Below the pieces are notes generated by a model that saw nothing but the letters and a program-made list of their open reading frames with translations, made no database searches and was not told the DNA's origin. This document shows positions 11,530 through 22,249 of a stretch of DNA of 64,000 bases, piece after piece (the stretch's first letter is position 1; each line of letters opens with the position of its first letter). The position numbers and the translations under genes were made by a program. The DNA comes from Pseudeuparius sepicola. Lineage: Eukaryota; Arthropoda; Insecta; Coleoptera; Anthribidae. The stretch is taken from positions 9,490,225 through 9,554,224 of the forward strand of contig OY987308.1 of the NCBI GenBank assembly GCA_963920635.1, read 5' to 3'.

Positions 11530-11690
11530 TCGTCGATCCAAAGGAAACAACACAGCCCCAACGGTTCCAGAGGAAGAAACCAGGAAGCAACACAGCCCCT
11601 ACGTTTCCAGATAGGCCGAAACGAGAAAGCAACACAGCCCCTACGTTTCCAGAGGTGCAGATACGAGGAAGCAACGCAGTCCGAGCCGCA
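11530..11690 (+). repeat. ~43-bp tandem repeat in the 5' leader
   Basis: Three to four imperfect copies of a unit containing AAGCAACACAGCCCCTACG, lying between the primer site and gag. Leader position suggests an RNA-level role such as packaging, but it may simply be slippage. The open frame across it is not considered coding. Confidence 0.6.
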
Positions 11691-11834
11691 GAAGACCAAC
11701 AAGTTTGAGAAGAAAATTTCAAATCAAACCTTTTAAATCAGAAGAAAATTCTAATCCAGTACTTATTAATTGTAAGTCAAACTTCACCACAAAATATTTT
11801 CTCTTTTAAAAGAATCTAATTTTTCATTTTAAAA

Positions 11835-12805
11835 ATGCCAAATCAAAATTTAATTGCAGGTGATTCTGTTGAAAATGACAATGTCAAAAATATTGAAAAT
11901 ATTTCTTCCATCTGATTTCCACCGTTTTGGATTTCGAAACCAGAAATTTGGTTTACTCAAATTGAAGCTCAATTTATCGAATTACATCTGATAAAACTAA
12001 ATACCATCTCGTTATAGCAAATTTACCTCTCGATATTGTGACAAATATTTATGATGTTGTTTCAAATCCTCCAGAAGATAATATGTATAAAACCATTAAA
12101 GAAATTTTAATTCGCAGATTAACTGCAAGTGAAGAAAAACGTTTAGATGACCTCCTTACTGGAACCGAAATTAGTGATCGAAAACCTTCAGATTTTTACC
12201 GAAGCATGCTCAACACTGTTGGTGGTTCACAAATGGTCAGTCAAGATTTGTTGGTCAAACTATGGAAAAGACGTTTACCAAAAACGATTCTTGTAGCTTT
12301 GACAGCATCAGGTAAGGAAAATGTCAACGATTTACTAGAACTTGCTGATAAAATTTGGGAAACTTATAAACCATTATCAAATTTTAATAATATTTCAGAA
12401 ATTAATCAACAAAAGGTTCATCCTCAATCAAATTTTCAAAATAATAATAATAGTAGTTCATCTGATTCAACAAAAGAACTAATCAAAGCTTTTTCTGAAT
12501 TTTCAGTTAGCTGTCAAAATATTCTTTTATCTATTTCTCAAAAACAAAATTCAATAGATTCTCAAATTAATTCTATTCAAACAAATTTGACCTCTCAAAA
12601 TAATACAATTACTAGATCAAATAATCAATATCAATGCACTACATGCAGAGACCGCTCTAGAAGTAGATCACGTTCTTCTTCTTCTGTAAGAAATTCTATC
12701 TGCTATTATCATGAAAAATACAAAAAGAAAGCTGTTAAATGTGCAGGTCCTTGGTGTTTACTTTACGAAACTTTACAAGCTAACAAAAATTCAAAAAACG
12801 AGTAA
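11835..12805 (+). pseudogene. gag: Gag of CsRn1 copy 1
   Basis: The start Met at 11,835 (MPNQNLIAGD) is followed by an early TGA stop near 11,910 and a frameshift near 11,980. From 12,038 the frame is clean to the stop at 12,803. The capsid core (about 12,038-12,390) contains RLTASEEKRLDDLL and GDRKPSDFYR-like sequence typical of this clade (here ISDRKPSDFYRSML). A Ser/Gln/Asn-rich linker, an Arg/Ser-rich stretch (RDRSRSRSRSSSS) and the CHCC zinc finger (CYYHEKYKKKAVKCAGPWC) follow. Gag builds the particle and binds RNA. The N-terminal lesions make this copy non-functional, although the gag-pol junction is preserved. Confidence 0.85.
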
Positions 12806-15800
12806 ATGTTTCGACAACAAATAAAGGGTCTAGAGCAAATAAGAATACCAGTCGTCGTCTTTTTATAGTTGATGAATTTAATAAATTACAATTTTTAATA
12901 GATACTGGTGCAGATGTTTCTGTTATTCCACGTGATGTTTTCAACGATCACAAGAAAGATAAATATATTTTTCTTACAGCTGTAAATGGTTCCTCTATTA
13001 CCACATATGGCAAGAAACTTCTAAAAGTAAATCTTAACCTGAGACGTGATTTTCCATTTGTTTTCTTTATTGCTGACATATCTCGTCCAATTATTGGTGC
13101 TGATTTTCTTGCTCATTATGGTTTATTAGTTGATCTTAAAAATAAACGATTAATTGATATAGAAACTACATTACACACTACTGGTTCTTTAATTCATTCT
13201 AATGCTCAAACACCCAAGTTATTTGCTGTCGAAACCAAATATCCTGAACTTCTTAAAAAATATCCTAATGTTATTGCTTCGCCAAATTTTATACTTCCTA
13301 TTAAACACTCTATAAAGCATCAAATTATTACAGAAGGACATCTTCCTTTTTGTCGACCCCGTAGACTAGACAATAAAAAATACAAAATAGCAAAAGTTGA
13401 ATTTGAACAAATGGTACAACTAGGTATTTGTAGACCATCTTCATCTTCAGTAGCATCTCCTTTGCATATGGTACCCAAAAAAGATTCTTCTGATTGGCGA
13501 CCATGCGGTGATTTTCGTCAACTAAATTCTGTTACTATACCTGACAGGTATCCATTACCTCATATTCAAGATTTTAATTTGTTTACTTTTGACTGTAACA
13601 TTTTTTCAAAAATAGATCTTGTTAGAGCATATCATCAAATACCGGTAGCAGAAGAAGATATTTTTAAAACAGCTATTACTACACCTTTCGGTCTTTTTGA
13701 ATTCACAAGAATGCCATTTGGTTTACGCAATGCAGCTCAGACATTTCAAAGATTTATTAATGAAGTTACAAAAGGTTTAGATTTTATTTTTGTGTATTTA
13801 GATGACATTTTGGTTGCAAGTAAAAATGAAAAACAACATTTAATTCATTTGAATACTTTGTTTGAACGCTTAAACTCTTTTGGTATTAATATCAAATTAC
13901 CAAAATGTGAATTTGGTGTGACTAAATTAAATTTTTTGGGATATACTATTTCCTCTAAAGGTATATTACCTTCAGAAGAACGTACTGAAGTCATTAAAAA
14001 TTTTCCCGAACCAAAAACTCTTAAACAATTACAACGATTTATAGGTATGGTCAATTACTATCACAGATTCATCCCAAACTTTGCTAAAGTTCTTAGCCCA
14101 TTAAATAAACTTTCAAGTAAATTACAACATTGTAAAAATAAACAAAATTTTGATTGGACAAAAGAATGTAAAAATAGTTTTGAAAACGCAAAAAATTTAC
14201 TTATCAATGCTACAATTTTAGCTCATCCCTGTAATAATGCTAAACTTACTTTAACAACAGACGCATCTAACATTTCTATTGGTGCAGTTCTAGAACAAAC
14301 TATCAATAATATTACTCAACCTATTGCTTATTTTTCAAAAAAACTTAGCCCTTCTCAAACAAAATATTCTACGTTTGATCGTGAATTATTAGCTATCTAT
14401 TCAGCAATAAAACACTTTCGTCATTTTTTAGAAGGATATGATTTTACAGTATTTACTGATCATAAACCTTTGACTACAGTGCTTACGTCAAAGACAGAAA
14501 AAAGTCCTAGGCAATTTCGCTACCTAGAATATATAAATCAATTTACTTCAAACATTCAATATATAAAAGGAGAATCTAACATTGTAGCTGACACCCTATC
14601 ACGCGTTGACAGTGAGATTTCTTCTTTTGATTTAATTAAAATAGACATCGAAACTATTAAAAAATCACAAGATTCTGATGAAGAACTACAATTTTTACTA
14701 AAAAATCAAAAACTCAACTCTAATTCTTTCTTACAACAAGAAGAAGTTACATTTGCAAAAATCAAACTTTGGTGCGAAGTCTCTTCTTCCAAACAACGTA
14801 TCTACATTCCTAAAGATTTACGTTTTACTATATTTAATAATTTACATAATATTTCACACCCGGGAGTTAAAGCAACAAAACAAATGATTGGTAAATGTTA
14901 TTTTTGGCCCAAAATGAATACAGACATAGACAAATGGACCAAATGTTGTTTAAATTGTCAAACTTCAAAAATTCACAGACATACAAAATCTCCTTTAAGT
15001 AAATTTGAAATTCCTAAAGGTCGTTTTGAACATATACATCTAGATTTAGTAGGCCCTCTTACTCCTTCAAGTGGTTGTACATACATACTTACTGTTATCG
15101 AAAGATTCACTCGTTGGACAGAAGCTTATCCGATATCCAATATTACAGCACAGACTGTAGCTAAAACTCTTTTAACTCACTATTTTTCACGTTTTGGTTT
15201 ACCTCATACAATAACGCACGATCAAGGTTCACAATTTGAATCAGCTTTATTCTCAGAATTTAGTAAATTTCTCGGTATTCATAAAATACACACATCTACT
15301 TATCATCCGCAAAGCAATGGCATGTTAGAGAGATTTCATAGAACATTAAAAGCCGCTCTTACTGCCAGAGGAAATATAAATCGTTGGAAAGATGAACTAC
15401 CTTTAATATTATTAGGTCTCAGAACCTCAGTAAAGGAAGACCTTCAGTGTTCCTCTGCTGAATTGGTTTATGGACAACCTTTGAGACTACCTGGAGAATT
15501 TTTTATTAAATCACAAGAAAACGTTGACACTTTCCCTATTTTAGTTAATTTACAAGAAATGTTTTGTAATTTAAAACCAACAACAGTGAGTAGCCATAAT
15601 CGAGAAAAACCCTTTGTTTCACCAGCTTTAAAAGATACAAATTATGTTTTTGTTAAAGTTGAAGGTAAAAAAACATCTCTTTCACCAGCTTTCGAAGGTC
15701 CTTACAAGGTGATTAAAAAATTTTCAAAAACATTTGTTATTTTAAAAAGAAACGAAGAAATGGTAATTAGTATTGACCGTGTTAAACCCGCATTTATTCT

Positions 15801-15867
15801 TTCAGAAAATTTTAATGATTTTAACGAAAATAAAATTAAAAAAAGAGTTACTTTTGTTTTAAATTAG
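12784..15867 (+). CDS. pol: Pol polyprotein of CsRn1 copy 1 (intact)
   Basis: About 1,028 codons without a stop, in the -1 frame relative to gag and expressed by frameshifting at 12,793. Order: retropepsin ([13 protein letters not shown], near 12,890); reverse transcriptase ([27 protein letters not shown], catalytic [10 protein letters not shown]); RNase H ([43 protein letters not shown]); H2C2 zinc module ([12 protein letters not shown] then CCLNCQ); integrase core with DDE ([25 protein letters not shown]); and a C-terminal GPY/F-type module ([10 protein letters not shown]). All catalytic residues I could check are present. The apparent start Met at 13,411 lies inside RT and is not the true start. 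This copy could supply Pol but not Gag. Confidence 0.95.
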   Translation, partial: QKFKKRVNVSTTNKGSRANKNTSRRLFIVDEFNKLQFLIDTGADVSVIPRDVFNDHKKDKYIFLTAVNGSSITTYGKKLLKVNLNLRRDFPFVFFIADISRPIIGADFLAHYGLLVDLKNKRLIDIETTLHTTGSLIHSNAQTPKLFAVETKYPELLKKYPNVIASPNFILPIKHSIKHQIITEGHLPFCRPRRLDNKKYKIAKVEFEQMVQLGICRPSSSSVASPLHMVPKKDSSDWRPCGDFRQLNSVTIPDRYPLPHIQDFNLFTFDCNIFSKIDLVRAYHQIPVAEEDIFKTAITTPFGLFEFTRMPFGLRNAAQTFQRFINEVTKGLDFIFVYLDDILVASKNEKQHLIHLNTLFERLNSFGINIKLPKCEFGVTKLNFLGYTISSKGILPSEERTEVIKNFPEPKTLKQLQRFIGMVNYYHRFIPNFAKVLSPLNKLSSKLQHCKNKQNFDWTKECKNSFENAKNLLINATILAHPCNNAKLTLTTDASNISIGAVLEQTINNITQPIAYFSKKLSPSQTKYSTFDRELLAIYSAIKHFRHFLEGYDFTVFTDHKPLTTVLTSKTEKSPRQFRYLEYINQFTSNIQYIKGESNIVADTLSRVDSEISSFDLIKIDIETIKKSQDSDEELQFLLKNQKLNSNSFLQQEEVTFAKIKLWCEVSSSKQRIYIPKDLRFTIFNNLHNISHPGVKATKQMIGKCYFWPKMNTDIDKWTKCCLNCQTSKIHRHTKSPLSKFEIPKGRFEHIHLDLVGPLTPSSGCTYILTVIERFTRWTEAYPISNITAQTVAKTLLTHYFSRFGLPHTITHDQGSQFESALFSEFSKFLGIHKIHTSTYHPQSNGMLERFHRTLKAALTARGNINRWKDELPLILLGLRTSVKEDLQCSSAELVYGQPLRLPGEFFIKSQENVDTFPILVNLQEMFCNLKPTTVSSHNREKPFVSPALKDTNYVFVKVEGKKTSLSPAFEGPYKVIKKFSKTFVILKRNEEMVISIDRVKPAFILSENFNDFNENKIKKRVTFVLN
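12793..12799 (+). promoter_or_regulatory. -1 ribosomal frameshift slippery site A_AAA_AAC
   Basis: In the gag frame the codons read tcA AAA AAC GAG TAA: a canonical heptamer two codons from the gag stop. A shift of -1 there enters the Pol frame, which is open from 12,784. I did not work out a downstream pseudoknot. Confidence 0.8.
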
Positions 15868-15902
15868 ATTGACATTTAATTCTTCTTAAAGAGGGGAGTA
15901 TT

Positions 15903-16137
15903 TGTGGTGCTTGTTTGAATCGACAGGTATTATAATTATTGTTTAATATTATCATTGTTGATAAAATAAGATATTCCTTGAAAACGTGTTGCTAATATAA
16001 AAATAATAAAAAACGAACCACAACAGATTAAAGAGTATTACTACTTATTATTTTTGGAGTCAGAAATCAAGAACAATAATTACTAAATTCTAAGTTAACA
16101 TTCGTCAAATAAGTGGCACACACCATAATACGCCATA
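15903..16137 (+). repeat. 3' LTR of CsRn1 copy 1
   Basis: 235 bp. Preceded by a purine-rich tract (AAAGAGGGGAG) ending a few bases before the LTR and followed by the ggagg duplication. Confidence 0.85.
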
Positions 16138-16430
16138 GGAGGGTCCCCCGCACACCCCTTATAACCCCGAAACATTTGCCAGGCCGTAGGAAAAAAACGA
16201 CAGACGAAAAACTGTCAAAACTCGGTACTTCCGGGACAAAAAAATTCGCCATTTCCTTATGATTCGATGTGCGCCAACAAAACCTGGTAGAAACTGTTGG
16301 GGAGGGTCCCCCGCACACCCCATACAACCCCGAAACATTTGCCAGGCCGTAGGAAAAAAAATGACAGGCGAAAAATTGTCGAAACTCGATATTTCCGGGA
16401 CAAAAAATATTCACCATTTCCTTATGATGA

Positions 16431-18385
16431 CAGAGTTTTGACAGTTTTTCGCCTGTCGTTTTTTTCCTACGGCCTTGCAAATGATTCGCGGTTATACGGG
16501 GTGTGCGGGGGACTCTCCCCAACAGTTTCCACCAGGTGTCGCTGGCGCACATCGAATCATAAAGAAATGGCGAATTTTTTTTCTCCGAAATACCGAGTTT
16601 CGACAGTTTTTCGCCTGTGGTCTTTCTCCTACGGCCTGGAAAATGTTTCGGGGTTGTACGGGGTATGCGGGGGACCCTCCCCAACAGTTTCTGCCAGGTG
16701 CGGTTTGCGCACATCGAATCAAAAGAAAATGCCGAATTTTTTTGTCCGGTATATACAGAGTTTTGACAGTTTTTCGCCTGTAGTTTTTTTCCTACGGCCT
16801 GGCAAATGTTTCGGCGTTGTATGGGGGGTATGAGGGACCCTCCCCAACAGTTATTACAAGGCGCGGTTGGCGCACATTGAATCATAAAGAAATGGCGAAT
16901 TTTTTTTGTCCGGGATATACAGAGTTTTGACGGTTTTTCGCCTGTCGTTTTTCTCCTACGGCCTGGCAAATGTTTCGGCGTTATATGGGGGGTAGGGGGG
17001 ACCCTCCCCAACAGTTCTTACAAGGCGCGGTTGGCGCACATCGAATCATAAAGAAATGGCGAATTTTTTTTGTCCGGGATATACAGAGTTTTGACGGTTT
17101 TTCGCCTGTAGTTTTTTTCCTACGGCCGGGCAAATGTTTCGGCGTTGTATAGGGGGTAGCGGAAACCCTCCCCAACAGTTTTTACAAGGCGCGGTAGGCG
17201 CACATCGAATCATAAAGAAATGGCGAATTTTTTTTGTCCCGGAAATACCGAGTTTCGACAGTTTTTCGCCTGTCGTTTTTCTCCTACGGCCTGGCAAATG
17301 TTTTGGCGTGGTATGGGGGGTAGGGGGGACCCTCCCCAACAGTTTTTACAAGATGCGGTTGGCGCACACCGAATTATAAAGAAATGGCGAATTTTTTTTG
17401 TCCGGGATATACGGAGTTTTGACAGTTTTTTGCCTGTTGTTTTTTTTCCTACGGCCTGGCATATGATTCGGGGTTGTACGGGGTGTGCGGGAGACCCTTC
17501 ACGACAGTTTCTACCAAGTGCCGTTGGCGCACATCGAATCATAAAGAAATGGCGATTTTTTTTTTGTCCGGGATATACAGAGTTTGGACAGTTTTTCGTC
17601 TGTCGTTTTTTTCCTACGGCCTGGCAAATGATTCGGGGTTGTACGGGGTGTGCGGGGGACTCTCCCCAACAGTTTTCACAAGGTGCGGTTGGCGCACATC
17701 GAATCATAAAGAAATGGCGAATTTTTATGTCCGGGATATACAGAGTTTGGACAGTTTTTCGTCTGTCGTTTTTTTCCTACGGCCTGGCAAATGATTCGGG
17801 GTTGTACTGGGTGTGCGGGGGACTCTCCCCAATAGTTTCCATCAGGTGTGGTTGGCGCACATCGAATCATAAAGAAATGGCGATTTTTTTTGTCCTGGAT
17901 ATATAGAGTTTTGACAGATTTTCGTCTGTCGTTTTTTTCCTACGGCCTGGCAAATGATTCGGGGTTGTACGGGGTGTGCGGGGGACTCTCCCCAACAGTT
18001 TCCACCAGGTGTCGTTGGCGCACATCGAATCATAAAGAAATGGCGAATTTTTTTGTCCGGGATATACAGAGTTTTGACAGTTTTTCGCCTGTGGTTTTTT
18101 TCCTACGGCCTGGCAAATGATTCGGGGTTGTACGGGGTGTGCGGGGGACTCTCCCCAACAGTTTCCACCAGGTGTCGTTGGCGCACATCGAATCATAAAG
18201 AAATGGCGAATTTTTTTGTCCGGGATATACAGAGTTTTGACAGTTTTTCGCCTGTCGTTTTTTCCTACGGCCTGGCAAATGATTCGGGGTTGTACGGTGT
18301 GTGCGGGGGACCCTCCCCAACAGTTTCTATCGGGTGCCGTTGGCGCACATCGAATCATAAAGAGATGGGGAATTTTTTTGTGCGG
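16431..18385 (+). repeat. Satellite-like array of a ~163-bp unit (right arm)
   Basis: About twelve head-to-tail copies, recognisable by the core GCGCACATCGAATCATAAAG at about 16541, 16706, 16868, 17031, 17200, 17361, 17527, 17691, 17854, 18017, 18180 and 18344. Each unit also has a GGGGA-CCCC segment, a TTCGCCTGT-GTTTTT segment and TCCTACGGCCTGGCAAATG. Units near 17,570-18,400 are almost identical, while those at 16,440-17,200 are more divergent, which suggests recent unequal exchange in the distal half. Orientation flips at about 16,430, where the left-arm copies meet head to head. Confidence 0.9.
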
Positions 18386-18700
18386 GAAATACCAAGTTTT
18401 AACAATTTTCTTCCATCATTTTTTTTGTACGGCCAGACAAGTAGTTTGGGGAAGTATGTTTGGGGTTAAGCCGGTATGGAGGCCTTTCTATATAGTCGAA
18501 CCGTGGTTGAATCATCCGTGTAACAACAAAAGTACATATAAGAATCGTGGATGAGAAATGCTCTGGCGGCGCGTAAAACCGTGGCTGTGGCCATACCCCG
18601 ACCATATACGGTGTTGCCAGATATTTGCCGTGGCCGGGATTTTTTAGAACCGTGGATGAGAAACCATGGCTAAGTTCACACCCGTGCCGTGCGGCACCAT

Positions 18701-20630
18701 TTTTTTTCGACGTTTCTGAGTTTCAAGGGGTCTCCCGGCGGACGGTCCCGGGCAGCGCCGGCGTGCGGAACGCGCAGTGTGTTTGTCGAAGTCTTTGGTG
18801 TGTAGCCTTGGTTTTGGTCAGTTGTGTGTGTGTATACTTAAGTGCTGATTGCTGAAGTTACCTGTTTTTGGGAACTTCATTTTTGCGTCATTTTTTATAA
18901 GGTAAATAATCTCGAGAGCATGCCGCTAATCAAGCCAAAATTAAGAAGGTGGAGTAATAGGCGAATAAATGGTCTCCATGCACAACATTTTTCCGAAAAC
19001 AGCCAAACATCTAATAGCAAAGAAAATGATTCAAGTTGTACCCAATTATGTGATAGAATTTCGTATACCTATTAATAATTCTCAATATAATTTCAATGCT
19101 GATGAGGCTCAAAAAGCAGTAATTCCAATTGCAGAAAAAAAAGATGATCCAGAGAATATCACTAAAACTGTTGTAATGCGTGAAAAAGAATTGTTTTTTG
19201 ATAACGAATTCGATGGGAAGAATTGCTGTTGAATTGTGACAGGTGGGAGCAAATACCTATTTTTCGAATCTAAATGCAGTAATTATTTTAAGACCAAAAA
19301 GGAATATTTTTCCAAAAGTTATACAACACCCGGAGGCTCTTATCTTAATTTGCGTCATTCAAACATCACGCGGTTTTTATCAAACTTGGGTGACCAAATT
19401 AGGCTCACCTCTAACCTCCCTTCGCGAATTACGTACGAATCGTGAGACTAAAATTCGGGAAATATGCACAAAAGGCGTGAGGCCTACGTGACTACCGACA
19501 AGCAAGCAGGATCCAAGTTTTGGATAAAAACCTAAAGAGCAGCAGACTCTTGGTTAATCTCCAGTGCGTACCCGAGCTGTGCATACCGCGTCAAAGTGTC
19601 ATACGCCGATCCTCGAAACGCCAACCTTGTCGACCGTCAACTGAACATGAGTAAGCTATCATTCTAAAACTATTATTTTATTTTTTTGCTCTGAACTTTT
19701 ACGTACTTAATTGAATTTTTGCTCTATTACCTACCTGTTGTGCTACACCTGTTGCTATTACTAGGGTTCTTATTTTATTGGGTTTTATTTTTATTACTCT
19801 AGTGATCGTTTGCCCTCAGCGCATTATTAATATTAGTGGAAATTTACGGGTCTTTGCTTAGAAGTGTATCAAACTAATATCAAGGATTAATTTTGATCTA
19901 AAAACAGTAACTTTCTTTTGCTCTACATCCTTTATGTTTGTTGTTGTCTATTCTTGTTCCTTGCTACATTTTTATTGCTAGAATATTACTAGTGAAGTTA
20001 TACAATTTCTTTTTAGGTTCCTTAATCAATTACTTGAGCTTTCTGTATTTTGTTTATTATTGGGTTCTTCTTATATTTTCCTAGTCATTTAATATAGTAT
20101 ATTTTTATTAAGAAAATTGTCGATTGTTATTATTTTTACCTTGGGTCTCACCTGGATTGATCTAACAGGGATAGCTGGGGTTGCAAGCGAATCCTCGTAC
20201 GCCCTTAACAATTAAACATCAATAGAGATCCAAATAACCAAGTATCTAGTTTTTCCTTATTCAAATAAGGTGGTGACAGCGTGCCAATAACAAATTATTA
20301 GTTTTTTGTGTTTTTCGTAAAAAAGTCCTTCCGACTCGGACAGCTGGTAACAGAATGGTGTACTGACAGTCATGATCAGAACAGTCATAATACGTTGATA
20401 GAATTGGGAAAATGGTGTATTGAAAATAACGTGAGACATGAAGCGTTCAGTCTTTGTTAAAAATTTTACGCAAAAGTAATGAAGAAATTAGCATCGATCC
20501 CAGAACCGTATTGAAAACGCCAATTAGGAAACGGACAATTTTACTATTTTGGTATGGAAAATATGATAAAAAACTTACTTAAAACATTTAAAATTTAAGA
20601 ATGATAATTCTGTCGAATGTGTTCCACATT
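18701..20630. other. Mostly non-coding, possible gene debris
   Basis: 18,715-18,840 is GC/GT-rich and promoter-like (TGGTCAGTTGTG). A frame at 18,969-19,232 (87 codons) and another at 19,243-19,491 look more protein-like than the rest but match no family I know, and they are in different frames with an AG at about 19,241 between them. 19,480-19,650 ends with ATGAGTAAGC, a possible splice donor. 19,660-20,630 is AT-rich with nothing recognisable. Confidence 0.4.
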
Positions 20631-20633
20631 CAT

Positions 20634-21293
20634 GTACGCTGAAGAATCAAAAGAATGTTTCTTCCCACCAACAATATACGGACAGAAAAAAACTGGCGAT
20701 CGCATAAGGTTCAGACACGATCCATTAGAAGACTGGTCTCCTTATCCTGTCGAAGTTCTAGGTGCACATGGTAAGTTATTTAGCTAAGAATCTAGACGTT
20801 TAACTCGCATTAGTTTTTTTGGCGATAATGGTGCGTTAGAAGTTTGCTGATATTTAAACTGATTAATTTAGGGCGAGTTCTGTAGACCTGGTTCAACACT
20901 TTTGAACAGAATTTATAACTGCTTGACAACGATTTTTGCAACAAAAAGGTTGTCAATCAGTTAAACTCGGTTCGACAGTTGAACCAGGAATATATAACTC
21001 GCCCTATTAAGGGGGTATAACCATTAGATTATACCACATGTTGTATTTTATAATTATTATTCATTCGCTTTATTTCAGACGACGTTCAAAAGGCACAAAA
21101 AAAGGCACAGAAAGCGACTCTAGGTGATAATCTAGAATCAAGTGCTGCAGAAAATGTTCCAGACAAGAGGATTAAAAAGAAAAATAAAAGATGTTTTCTA
21201 CGCTAGTTGCAGCAACAGTTCAGAAGAAAAAATTCTTCTCCGATTCTGACAACTACCCAGTATTTTCCAAAGTTGTCCAGAATCCCGAATCAA
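20634..21293 (+). pseudogene. Two-exon fragment of an unrecognised gene
   Basis: Exon A (about 20,634-20,770) reads YAEESKECFFPPTIYGQK and DPLEDWSPYPVEVLGAH and ends at a good donor (g|gtaagt). Exon B starts at 21,079 after tttatttcag, and the phase (one base plus two) fits exon A. It reads DVQKAQKKAQKATLGDNLES and ends at caa|gtaaga. Inside exon B a 1-2 nt indel near 21,190 breaks the frame; the frame after it gives QKKKFFSDSDNYPVF. The intron carries a 134-bp MITE at 20,871-21,004. This looks like a decayed piece of a host gene or multi-copy gene family. I do not recognise the family. Confidence 0.5.
20871..21004. mobile_element. 134-bp MITE with GGGCGAGTT termini
   Basis: Ends GGGCGAGTT and AACTCGCCC are perfect inverted repeats, and CTGGTTCAAC / GTTGAACCAG continues the pairing inside. 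Flanks are TTA / TAT-like. It lies inside the intron of the gene fragment. Confidence 0.65.
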
Positions 21294-22005
21294 GTAAGAT
21301 ATTACATATACAGGGTGTATAATTGGTGCATGCATGTTTTTGAGACAAAATGCCCTACTTTCATTTTTTGCGCTTTTTTACTACAAACGTGGGGAAAAGT
21401 GTCCTTTTGTTAAAATATATATACTACAAAATGTTACTGAAAAATTGTTAAGGTTCTAAAAATGAATGCGACATGCAAAATTTGAAAGCCAGCCATATTT
21501 TGATCTTTTCAAAAAAGAGAAACGAAGTAAAAATCAAGTTTGCTGTCGTGTTCATTTTTGCAATATGACCAATTTTTTTTGTGACATTTTGTAGTATCTA
21601 TTCGTCTACTCGTATTAACAAAATGGCCATTTCCCAATTTTTCTAGTAAAAAAGAGCAAAATTAAGGTATATGATGTAGAAATTTTGCACACTTACTCAG
21701 TTTTTCATTCTGAACAACTCTTCTTAATAACATTTTGTTGTTTGCTATGTAACTTCGATAGAAACGGCACTTTACTCGTGTAAAATAGTTATTTGCACAA
21801 AAGTGTTGGCCAAGACTAGGAAGCCAGCCAACGCTGTACCGTATAAAACAAAAGATTTTTTCGCCGGTCGATATTCCAACGTAAAATAAGATTAAAATCA
21901 AAATATATTTTCGGCGATCAACATTTTTAGTAGGCTATTAGTGACAGTTTGATTTACAAATGTGTCATTTTGTTAACTTAGGCCTACCGTAAAAAATAGT
22001 ATATT
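21294..22005. other. Non-coding, no gene seen
   Basis: AT-rich. A TACAGGGTG motif at about 21,310 resembles one end of the mariner-like MITEs found later, but no partner end was found. Open frames here look like chance. Confidence 0.4.
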
Positions 22006-22011
22006 TCCTAA

Positions 22012-22235
22012 CAAGTGCGGAAAGTGCCACTTTTCCGCACGCGATTGCAGTTCGCTACGCGTCGTTCAGCCAAGAAATCGAGTGTGGAAAAGACACTTTC
22101 CGCAAGAGTTAGGAACACTATTTTCTCTACAAGCGTGCGGAAAAGTAAGACACTTTTCCGCACGCATTTACTTTTCCGCACGCATTTTAGTTTAGAAAGT
22201 GTCACTTTTCCACACTAGTGCGGAAAAGTCGCATT
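22012..22235. repeat. Cluster of GTGCGGAAAAGT / ACTTTTCCGCAC palindromes
   Basis: About eight copies of the 12-bp motif in both orientations within 220 bp, forming several stem-loops (for example GTGCGGAAAAGTAAGACAC and its near complement). It has the look of a MITE or a multi-hairpin repeat and directly abuts the broken 3' end of the LINE, so it probably caused or followed that truncation. Confidence 0.6.
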
Positions 22236-22249
22236 ACAGGCATAATATT

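Larger units (their letters stand above)
11235..16137 (+). mobile_element. CsRn1-clade Gypsy retroelement, copy 1
   Basis: LTRs 11,235-11,478 and 15,903-16,137, starting TGTGGTGC and similar but differing by a small indel and several substitutions, so older than the neighbouring errantivirus-like copy. Target duplication ggagg (11,230-11,234 and 16,138-16,142), within a ~163-bp satellite unit of the foldback element. The primer site TGGTGACCCCGACGTGAT matches the 3' end of tRNA-Trp, and Gag has a CHCC-type zinc finger; both are hallmarks of the CsRn1 clade (from memory). Gag is broken but Pol is intact over more than 1,000 codons. There is no env. Confidence 0.93.
2471..18700. mobile_element. 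Large foldback-type element with ~163-bp sub-repeats, split by two LTR elements
   Basis: The sequence at 2471-2785 (TTAGCCATGGTTTCTC near its start) recurs inverted at about 18,386-18,700. Inside both ends lie copies of the same ~163-bp unit in opposite orientations: reverse in 10,995-11,234 plus 16,138-16,430, forward from about 16,431 to 18,385. With the two LTR insertions removed (2,786-10,994 and 11,235-16,137, each with perfect target duplications) the remainder is one palindrome-like element of about 3.1 kb, with a short left arm (about 3 units) and a long right arm (about 12 units). No coding sequence belongs to it; open frames in the array are satellite artefacts. This architecture matches foldback elements with tandem sub-repeats in the TIRs. 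The superfamily is not identified and no target duplication at the outer ends is clear. Confidence 0.75.

Noticed and set aside
11494..11736. 80-residue protein in CsRn1 copy 1
   Set aside because: It is a translation of the tandem repeat in the untranslated leader and has no counterpart in the family.
16067..18605. Many overlapping open frames of 60-314 codons on both strands
   Set aside because: They lie in the ~163-bp satellite array and its LTR flank. The same peptide recurs once per unit in several frames, as expected for a GC-rich repeat without stops, not a gene.
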